Below are positions 56,139 to 64,000 of a stretch of DNA of 64,000 nucleotides, in pieces. The position numbers and the translations under genes are program-made. The stretch comes from Nansenia antarctica. Lineage: Eukaryota > Chordata > Actinopteri > Argentiniformes > Microstomatidae. The notes below the pieces were generated by a model. It was not told where the DNA came from. It saw only the letters and a program-made list of their open reading frames with translations, and made no database searches. The stretch is taken from assembly GCA_963989245.1 (NCBI GenBank), contig OZ022348.1, forward strand, positions 34,316,776 through 34,380,775, in the 5' to 3' direction. The first letter of the stretch is position 1. Each line of letters begins with the position of its first letter.

Positions 56139-56640
56139 AGTTTATCTTGAGCCTAATTAAATCAAAAGCAAAGAAATATTTTGTGAGAAAAAAAATCCAC
56201 TTTGTAAGCAAAAACATAGATCCGTAAGTAAAAACATAGATTTGCAAATGTTTAAATCTTTTTTTTTGTTCTCAACTCCAAAACATTTGTTTACAAAGCT
56301 CAACTTTCTTTTGCTAAATTAAAATATTTGTTTGCTAAACATGACTAAACATGACTAATCAATATCGATGGGGATTAACGGCAGTGTTGGGGATTAACGG
56401 CAGTTCGGTTGTGTTGCTTGCCCACACCGTCATTCATCGTTTATTTTTTTCATCAATCATGAATTTGATTTTGATTACAATATCACCGTCGAGGCTGGTT
56501 TAGACAGGTTGAGGTTGTAGATTCTGATACCATTGAAACCGGGAGGGCCGCTTAACCAATATGGGGGATATGATTTTACCAAGCTCTCCGCCCGAGACGC
56601 GGGTGCGCTCCGGGCTCTCTCCCTGCTGATTGCGCGATTT

Positions 56641-56728
<88 letters not shown>

Positions 56729-56736
56729 CGTGCGTG

Positions 56737-56800
<64 letters not shown>

Positions 56801-56879
56801 CGCGATCCGTAGTAGTAGGCTATGCAGTTATGGAATTATATTTATCACTGTGATGTGATTTAACTAGCCAACTGATTTC

Positions 56880-56910
<31 letters not shown>

Positions 56911-57393
56911 CTCCGTAGTAGTATGCAGTTATGGAATTATATTTATCACTGTGATGTGATTTAACTAGCGTACTACGTTAGCGGAGCGAATTACGTGTGA
57001 AATGATCATGCTAGCAGGTGTTTTCATATAAAATGTTAACCCACTGGCCAATAGGGACGTGCGTTACTTCTTTCTGTTGTAGGTCCCGCCCTGACCGTAC
57101 TCTGAACTTTTGAGCAAATCTCATGTTTTGCAAAGCTGTTGTTTGGCAAACATCATGTTTTGCAAACCTGTTGTTTTGCAAACAACAGGTTTAACAAACA
57201 AATATTTTAATTCAGCAAAAGAAAGTTGAGCTTTGTAAACAAATGCTTTGGAGTTGAGAACAAAAAAAATATTTTAAAATGTGCAAATCTATGTTTTTGC
57301 TTACGGATCTATGTTTTTGCTTACAAAGTGGATTTTTTTTCTCACAAAATATTTATTTGCTTTTGATTTAATTAGGCTCAAGATAAACTCCAT
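56139..57393. mobile_element. Inverted-repeat element with ~195-bp arms around TG microsatellites
   Basis: The left arm (56139-56335; GGAGTTTATCTTGAGCCTAA to TTAAAATATTTGTTTG) is the reverse complement of 57197-57393 at high identity. The ~860-bp interior holds long TG tracts and a ~110-bp tandem duplication (TATGCAGTTATGGAATTATA to GATTTAACTAGC at 56820-56866 and 56926-56968). No coding domain. Confidence 0.8.
56643..56802. repeat. (TG)n microsatellite, two blocks
   Basis: About 78 bp and 53 bp of GT dinucleotides separated by CGCGCGTGCGTGCGTGCC and ending in (CG)n; a third shorter block is at 56882-56910. All alternate purine and pyrimidine. Confidence 0.97.
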
Positions 57394-57477
57394 AGACGCG
57401 GGGCTCATACAATCTCCGCGTTTGTTATAGATACGAGTGCTGCACTGTCTTGCTGGTAGTCAAATATATTTATTTAT

Positions 57478-57685
57478 TGTAGTGCCGAGAGACGGGAGTC
57501 GTAGGCGGCGTATCAAATGTCAAAGCTAGACGTTTATTGAATGACATGAACGAGTCTCAACCACACACTTCAAGCAGTAACTATAACTGACCAAAACAAC
57601 TTGGGTACCACGCACTTAACTGTCCGTGCGGAACAATACTCCCAACCCATAGTTCTGTGGGTGAATTATGTCAACCCACCACACA
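57478..57685 (-). repeat. 3' LTR of a Ty3/gypsy element
   Basis: On the minus strand it begins TGTGGTGGGTTGACATAATT right after a G-rich polypurine tract (57686-57696), contains AATAAA (plus-strand TTTATT at about 57533) and ends GGCACTACA. TG...CA ends and 208-bp length fit a fish gypsy LTR. No 5' LTR is present. Confidence 0.75.
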
Positions 57686-59085
57686 AGCCCCCCCAGAATT
57701 CACCCATAGTAAAAATCCCTGTGTCGGGGAGGGACGACGATCCGACCCCCGCGGGTGCGGGACGCAGGGGCAGCCGGGGCAGGGGCAGGGCCAGCCGGGG
57801 CCGGGGCAGGGGGAACCGGGGCAGGGGCAGCCGGGGCAGTTGCAGCCGGCGCAGCTGAAGGCACCGCGACCGGGGGCGGGGCATGGGGGGGCGGCCACGG
57901 CGTGGGGGCTGAGCCAGTTCCAATGGCCGGGAAACGTCCACGTGAGCGGACTTGATCCTATCAATGGAGACCGTCTCGTGTCTACCACCAACGTCCACCA
58001 CCAGGTTCTTGTCCCCGTGTTGTAGGACCTTGAACGGGCCATCGTAATGGGGGCGTAGGGGGCCGCGGTGGGCGTCGTGGCGAATGAAGACAAAGTCTGA
58101 CGAGCGCAGCGGACCCGGAAAGCAGGGGTACCGTGCTGTGAAGTGGGGACGGGTGCGAACACCTCAGCGGCCTCCAGCAGGGAGGAGCGCTGCCTGGCTG
58201 CAGACCAGGGGACAGTGGCATCCGGGATGAAATCCCCGGGGACTCGTAGGGTTTGGCCGTATACGAGTTCGGCAGACGAGGACTGCAAGTCCTCTTTGGG
58301 GGCACATCTGAGGCCCAGCATGACCCACGGAAGTTTGTCCACCCAGTTGCCGTCCGTCAAACTCGCGCGTAGGGCCGCCTTCATTGAGCGGTGGAACCGC
58401 TCGCACAAACCGTTAGCCTGGGGGTGATAGGCAGTAGTGCGGTGCAGCTTTACCCCCAAACCACTAGCTGCAGCGTTCCACAGTTCCGAGGTAAACTGCG
58501 AGCCACGGTCAGAGGACAGGTCAGACGGGGTCCCAAAGCGCGTGACCCACGTGCCGATGAACGCACGGGCCACGTCGGAAGACGCCGTCGAGGAGAGGGG
58601 AACGGCTTCGGGCCAGCGGGTCGTCCTGTCCACCATGGTGAAAAGGTAGGTCAAGCCGTGAGAGGCGGGCAGTGGTCCCACAAGGTCGACGTTGACGTGG
58701 TCGAACCTCCTCTCAGGAACAGTGAAGGGCTCAAAAGGGGCTCTGGTATGGCGGTGTACTTTGGCGCGTTGACAGGCCACGCACGTGTCGACCCAGCCCC
58801 TTACCTCCTTCTTGAGTCCCTGCCATACGAACTTCTCAGAAACTAATTTCACGGATGGTTTCCTGCAGGGGTGGGAGAGGTTGTGAACAGCCTCGAAAAC
58901 GGGCCGGCGCTAGTTCACAGGGACTAGCGGCCGCGGCTGGCCCGTAGAGAAGTCGCACAGCAGTTTTGCGCCTGAGTCACCGACTGCGACATCCTCCAAG
59001 CGTAGTCCTGTGTCCACGTTCTTGAGGGTCTGGACCCGTGGTCGGAGGCCTGGTCCGCACTCATGCAGAGGTAGTCGAGACCCAG
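57671..59085 (-). pseudogene. Ty3/gypsy pol fragment: integrase
   Basis: The minus strand reads the HHCC zinc-binding region (HNLSHPCRKP...CVACQRAK; the first half lies upstream of 58852), then the integrase core: VNVDLVGPLPASHG (first Asp), LSSDRGSQFTSELW (second Asp), YHPQANGLCERFHRSMKAALR (Glu), VMLGLRCAPKED, and a chromodomain-less tail that becomes Pro/Arg-rich. The frame is open for 393 residues from 58852. Everything 5' of the RNase H end is missing; the sequence joins a Tc1 remnant at about 59100. Confidence 0.88.
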
Positions 59086-59104
59086 TTGGATTCTCGACTA
59101 AGTA

Positions 59105-59371
59105 TTAAAAATGAACATTTTACTTACTGTATGATTGTTAATTTGTCCAATTACTTTTGAGCTCCTGAAAACAGGAGACTGTGTATAAAAATAGTTGCAA
59201 TTCCTAAATGTTTCATACAATATTTTTGTTCAACCCCTTGAATTAAAGCTGAAAGTATGCACTTCAATTACATCTTGATTGTTTCATTTAAAATCCTTTG
59301 TGGTGGCATACAGAGACAAAATTATGGAAATTGTGTCACTGTCCAAATACTTCCAGACCTAACTGTATATA
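59105..59371. mobile_element. Tc1-like terminal remnant
   Basis: CAAATACTTCCAGACCTAACTGTA is a Tc1-type terminal repeat; the adjoining AATTACTTTTGAGCTCCTGA and CCTTGAATTAAAGCTGAAAG belong to the subterminal part. No transposase remains. Confidence 0.6.
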
Positions 59372-59554
59372 AATAAAAGAATGTCAATGACCCCAGGTGT
59401 GGGACTTTATTAGGTCAAACACAATGTATAGGTGTGTTGCAACACAAATGCCCAAAAAAGTGTACAAGGGATCAAATCAATTGTATATACAAGTTTTATT
59501 TGTATAGCGCATTTCTTACAAGATGCGACTCAATGCGCTTCACGTAATGACAGA

Positions 59555-60537
59555 TGTTCAGTGTCCAGTGTAGTGTTCAGTGTTGTGTCCAGTGTCCAGT
59601 GTAGTGTTCAGTGTTGTGTCCAGTGTCCAGTGTAGTGTTCAGTGTTGTGTCCAGTGTCCAGTAGTGTTCAGTGTTGTGTCCAGTGTCCAGTGTAGTGTTC
59701 AGTGTTGTGTCCAGTGTAGTGTTCAGTGTTGTGTCCAGTGTAGTGTAGTGTTCAGTGTTGTGTCCAGTGTCCAGTGTAGTGTTCAGTGTTGTGTCCAGTG
59801 TAGTGTAGTGTTCAGTGTTGTGTCCAGTGTAGTGTAGTGTTCAGTGTTGTATCCAGTGTCCAGTGTAGTGTAGTGTTCAGTGTTGTGTCCAGTGTCCAGT
59901 GTAGTGTAGTGTTCAGTGTTGTGTCCAGTGTCCAGTGTAGTGTAGTGTTCAGTGTTGTGTCCAGTGTAGTGTAGTGTTCAGTGTTGTGTCCAGTGTCCAG
60001 TGTAGTGTAGTGTTCAGTGTTGTGTCCAGTGTAGTGTTCAGTGTTGTGTCCAGTGTCCAGTGTAGTGTAGTGTTCAGTGTTGTGTCCAGTGTAGTGTAGT
60101 GTTCAGTGTTGTGTCCAGTGTAGTGTTCAGTGTTGTGTCCAGTGTCCAGTGTAGTGTAGTGTTCAGTGTTGTGTCCAGTGTAGTGTAGTGTTCAGTGTTG
60201 TGTCCAGTGTAGTGTAGTGTTCAGTGTTGTGTCCAGTGTTCAGTGTAGTGTTCAGTGTTGTGTCCAGTGTTGTGTGTAGTGTTGTGTGTAGTGTAGTGTA
60301 GTGTTCAGTGTTGTGTCCAGTGTAGTGTAGTGTTCAGTGTTGTGTCCAGTGTCCAGTGTAGTGTAGTGTTCAGTGTTGTGTCCAGTGTCCAGTGTAGTGT
60401 TCAGTGTTGTGTCCAGTGTCCAGTGTAGTGTTCAGTGTTGTGTCCAGTGTCCAGTGTAGTGTTCAGTGTTGTGTCCAGTGTAGTGTTCAGTGTTGTGTCC
60501 AGTGTCCAGTGTAGTGTAGTGTTCAGTGTTGTGTCCA
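59555..60537. repeat. Second minisatellite (GTGTCCAGTGTAGTGTTCAG family)
   Basis: About 980 bp built from 5-bp-phased modules CAGTGT, CCAGTGT, AGTGT and TGTGT, assembled into units such as GTTCAGTGTTGTGTCCAGTG with one or two extra modules. Irregular unit length suggests slippage between submodules. It lies inside a repeat-like segment (59480-59550 and 60538-60640). Confidence 0.95.
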
Positions 60538-60769
60538 ACCCCCAGTGGTCAGACACGGACAGCTCCGTTGGTGGCCAGTCGTCCCTCTGCTCGGGACCAC
60601 AGCTCGGCGCCTGCAAAAAGTCAGCTCTCAAAAACAAGAAAACAAGCAATAAAAATAGGGGGATAAGTAATCGGTAGACATCTGAGAATGTAGCTATTGT
60701 GAACTTTTAAATTACATTAAGTGGTTGAAGACAACGCAGCGTTTTTTAGCCCTGCCAGCTGTACATCTT

Positions 60770-61565
60770 ATATGCATAACTGCATTTTGTTGTTGGTACT
60801 TGTACTCAGCAATGACAATAAAGTTGAATCTAATCTAATATCTCTCTAATATCTCTGATAACGCTAAACCACATAGGATTACCCAATTAGCCAAGCCAGA
60901 TGAACAAAACTACGTGCGAAACAGCTGCGTAACACATGCAACAACCTAAATAATAAATACACATCTGAAAACTATAGCATGTTCATTAATAATATTTCGA
61001 AATTCTCACCTGAGCTGCATTTGCCATTGTATTTGTAATTCTTCTTCTTCTTCTTATCAATTGCGTGTTCAAATTATTGTTCGTTAAATGTCCTATACAA
61101 TGTCGCCGTGTTTTTAAAATCCATTTAAGATCCTTCAAAATCTCGCGGTTTCTCGCGGTTTCTTTTACCGACGCGCTTACGATGACGTGGTCCAAAACCG
61201 ATGCGCGCAGATGGATACTATAGGAGTGTATCAGTCTCCGTTCGCTACAATTCGATACAGATGACTACCAGTCTCCGTTCGCTACAATACAATACAGACG
61301 ACGAAGAAGAAGAATTACAAGTACAATGGCAAATGCAGCTCAGGTGAGAATTTCGAAATATTATTAATGAACATGTTATAGTTTTCATATATGTATTTAT
61401 TATTTAGGTTGTTGCATGTGTTACGCATTTGGCTGTAGTTTTGTTCATCTGGCTTGGCTAATTGGGTAATTCTATGTGGTTTAGCGTTATCAGATATGAG
61501 ATTAGATTCAACTTTATTGTCATTGCTGAGTACAAGTACCAACAACAAAATGCAGTTATGCATAT
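60770..61565. repeat. Inverted repeat with ~265-bp arms carrying mirrored start exons
   Basis: Arm 1 (60770-61045) and arm 2 (61305-61565, inverted) match at high identity over a LINE-like tail (TGTACTCAGCAATGACAATAAAG), AATTAGCCAAGCCAGATGAA, ATTAATAATATTTCGAAATT and an exon-like segment with ATGGCAAATGCAGCTCAG and a donor. The unique ~260-bp spacer contains the two probable promoters and a short direct repeat (CAGTCTCCGTTCGCTACAAT at 61231 and 61270). Confidence 0.85.
61010..61027 (-). CDS. Mirror copy of the first exon (MANAAQ), divergent
   Basis: The minus strand reads ATGGCAAATGCAGCTCAG then GTGAGAA, identical to the plus-strand exon at 61326-61343. No second exon was found to its left, so it may be a dead copy or the start of a divergent noncoding transcript. 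Confidence 0.4.
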
Positions 61566-64000
61566 AACCAGAAGTGCAAATAGTGACAAAACAAAGATAA
61601 ACATGTACAGCCGGCAGGGCTAAAAAACGCCGCGCTCAGGTGGGGGGAAGGGAATGGCTTTCACGTGGTCATTATTACAAGTAACACTAAGTTAAAGATG
61701 AACTATATGCTATTTTCGAACTTTGGTAGTGTGTTCACTGTTGTATGTAGGTTGCACATATAATATTTTGAGCTCAGGTCACATATTTTCAAGCAAGATG
61801 AATTAAAGGAATGAAATATTCAATTTAAAGGAAATGAAAGTTATTTGGAGTCACATTCGATACATTCACTTAATTATATTTTATTCTTCCATAGACCAAC
61901 ATGATGTTTCCAGATGGACAATATCCTGCGCTTAAGAGATTGGACTTGGACACATTCCAGTGTCCATGTTGTCACAAGGCAGGGAAGTACCCTGCTCTTC
62001 TATCTCATATGCAGTTCCACCATAGTTCTGCTGTGAAATATGGAGGTAAGTCCACCTATATATTATCATGTCATCATTTGAATTTTAAATGGTGTTAATG
62101 TGTTATTTCTGTGCCCCAGCACATCCTTGGTGTAAATTAGTTTTAGATCAGACATTGTGGGCTCATTTGATGTTTGTGTGAGCTTTCACATTCCACATTA
62201 GATTTATATTACGGTTCTGACCTGTTAGCAACGCTGAATTAATTACCTAATGTGGGTTTAATTATTAATTCAAATGCAAAAGTTCAAGTTATAGGCATGG
62301 ACCCTATGTTATCGAATTTTTATTTAATAAAAGTTTGGGCATTTAGCAGACGCCTGTTTCCAAAGCGACTTTTAATCAATACATTTGACTAAGCAAGTGA
62401 ATCATCAATTCACCAGTCGTAGCAGGAAGAGTAATCTACCTCAGACCAGGGGTCTATTATTGTTAGTGACATGATTATGTATTGTTCTCACAAACACATT
62501 TTTTCAAATTATGTATTTACAAAAATACAACTTATTGGTATGTTTCTAGTAGGCCTATCTTCTAAATCACTTTCTTTATTTCTTTTAGGATATGCTTTTT
62601 ATAAATGCCACTGTGACTGTGTGACCAACAGCCATTATCACTGTGGCTTTTGCCCCCGAGTCATTACGCGTAAGGAGTATTTTCTTAATCACTTAAAAAA
62701 GTGTTGCACTCAACTCCCAGCTGCTGTGGGGACGACGGCTCCAGCAACTACGTCTCAGACAGCCCCCCAGATATCGAGGTCAAGGTACCAATCAACAACA
62801 TGTTGTTTTTGTAACTTAGTACTCAACAAGAAGAACGTCAAGAAGCACATCGAAAGGTACCACTCATCAAATCCATTAGACATTACAGCAAATCACCATC
62901 TACAATCATTCTGCATAGATAACAAAAAGGGAATGTTTGCTGTTTCCAAGACCTTTAGGGGTCCTGTGCACTGGATTCATGTCCAAAAATGTTCCTGGGG
63001 TAATAACCAGGTAACCTGTGAATTAGAGACATGCAGCAAGGCATATGACTATGCACGTCGAAGTAGCCTATCGGGTTTTGACTGCAACCATGTTCGGTCC
63101 TTGGTGTACTGTCCTGTGAACACCAAGTCAGCCATTGATCTTGATGAAGGGATTCTCTCAGAAATGGTCCTGAACAAATGGTTTAGCAAGGACACAGAGA
63201 GTGTGTGTCTGAGAAGGAAGCTGGCTGCTGGTGAAGAAGCTGCACCACTCAGTGTTGAGGTGAACCCTGGCCAAGAACACGGACGCATTTTCTTTTCAGT
63301 GTTGGAACCACACATCTCCTCCTATTCAAGATTGGGGAGGGTCATGGTCCACTATGAACATTCCATAAACACCTGGCATTGCCCATGTTCAAAACCCAGA
63401 ACATCCTGCCCACACAAATCTATAGCCAAGTGGCACGTGCACCAAACAAGGCCTACCCTTTTCACCAAAAGTCTTTCGAAGACTCTTCTTATGAGACATT
63501 TACCGCTGAGGACACACAGGCAGCACCTGAGGACACACAGGCTGTTCCCCTGTATCCCCCAGAAGGAAAGGGAAGGCTGTTGGATATGGTGGATTACCTT
63601 ATAGGACACAAAGCCCTGCCAACAGATCTTCCCAGAAAAGTCTTACAATCAGAGGATATGCCAAGGCACTTGGTTCCACAAGAGAACTATTGCCATAAGT
63701 GTCCCGGCGAAGTTGCTCTTTCTGAGCCAATTGTCGTGTCCAGAAAAGCGAAGATCGTCACAGTCACTGGAATTGTGGAGGGTAGGTTGCATTTCATGAC
63801 AGACATCGTTATTTCTGAATTGTTTAGTTCCATGAATTACCAAATATGTGGTTTGTCCATCATATAGTAACCATCATGTCACTGACATCCTTTTTTACAG
63901 GGATAACAACATACGTTAAAAAATGTGCAGCATGTGGCACATTTTACCACTACCAGGAGTGGGCAGAGGGGCTGCATAATTTTAATGATCGTGTCATTTT
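61326..64000 (+). CDS. Zinc-finger/SWIM gene resembling Zisupton/KDZ transposase proteins (5' part)
   Basis: Exons: 61326-61343 (MANAAQ), 61895-62045, 62589-63781 and 63901 to the edge, with matching phases at every join. Zinc-ligand clusters come first: CPCCHKAGKYPALLSHMQFHH; CHCDCVTNSHYHCGFCP...HLKKC; CCFCNLVLNKKNVKKHIERYH. Later there is a SWIM-type motif, CPCSKPRTSCPH (CxCxnCxH, about 63383), then CHKCPGE and CAACGTFYHYQEWAEGLHNF. This combination resembles fish proteins related to KDZ (Kyakuja-Dileera-Zisupton) transposons, which is a recollection, not a search result. A frame change is needed at about 63450-63480: upstream homology ends in one frame and EDSSYETFTAEDTQ onward is in another. 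It could be a decaying transposon, a domesticated gene or a sequence error. Confidence 0.6.
62338..62450 (-). mobile_element. L2 3'-tail remnant in intron 2
   Basis: GGCATTTAGCAGACGCCTG, CCAAAGCGACTT and CACCAGTCGTAGCAGGAAGA match the L2 tail at 24234-24330 in the same orientation. About 110 bp. Confidence 0.8.

Noticed and set aside
56533..56858. Cys/Val-rich ORFs over the TG repeat
   Set aside because: Translations of a dinucleotide microsatellite.
57601..58025. Gly/Arg-rich plus-strand ORFs resembling an RGG protein
   Set aside because: Antisense of the Pro/Arg-rich gypsy pol tail.

Overview
This is a teleost fish nuclear genome window, read as eukaryotic from GT-AG introns, fish-type hAT, Tc1, DIRS, L2 and I-clade transposons, tRNA-derived SINEs, and vertebrate gene families in pieces. 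I cannot name the species.

Layout. 1-10961 (minus): the 5' end of setd2, the H3K36 trimethyltransferase. The window holds exon 1, a 22-bp exon 2 and the 5' part of the giant exon 3; the SET domain lies off the left edge. Intron 1 is full of nonautonomous DNA transposons, two with perfect 8-bp target duplications. 11019-20078: a 9.06-kb array of about 300 copies of a 30-bp minisatellite, starting about 60 bp upstream of the setd2 start codon. Every unit carries GACGTCA, and about twenty junctions form the full CRE palindrome TGACGTCA. Part of the array is organised in 1,714-bp higher-order blocks. 20079-21922: a 5'-truncated LINE joined to the array. 22499-27408 (plus): all ten exons of tubd1 (delta-tubulin), apparently inactivated by a LINE insertion in exon 3, a frameshift in exon 4 and a 26-bp duplication in exon 6.

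27596-37925 is a transposon nest: a hAT element, a Tc1 element, and an I-clade LINE split by a 6.1-kb DIRS retrotransposon that keeps the whole DIRS architecture (inverted termini, internal complementary region, reverse transcriptase, tyrosine recombinase) with broken reading frames. 40110-42095 (plus): intact single-exon rbm12b with five RRMs. 44780-49052: an I-clade LINE with an intact 1,249-residue ORF2 and a 12-bp target duplication, inserted into a small MITE. 49684-50969 (plus): five-exon c8orf88, a small protein whose conserved C-terminal half resembles the eIF4E-binding region of 4E-BPs.

50970-61000 is intergenic and repeat-dominated: SINE, Tc1 derivatives, a large palindrome, an inverted-repeat element with long TG tracts, the 3' half of a Ty3/gypsy element and a second minisatellite. 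61326-64000 (plus): the 5' part of a multi-zinc-finger, SWIM-containing gene that resembles Zisupton/KDZ-type transposase proteins. Its promoter and six-codon first exon are mirrored in an inverted repeat, giving two divergent copies of the same start exon.

The host genes do not form a functional cluster. rbm12b and c8orf88 both lie on human chromosome 8q, so that pair may reflect conserved synteny. The most unusual features are the CRE-rich array at the setd2 promoter, the decayed tubd1 next to it, and the mirrored start exon at the right end.
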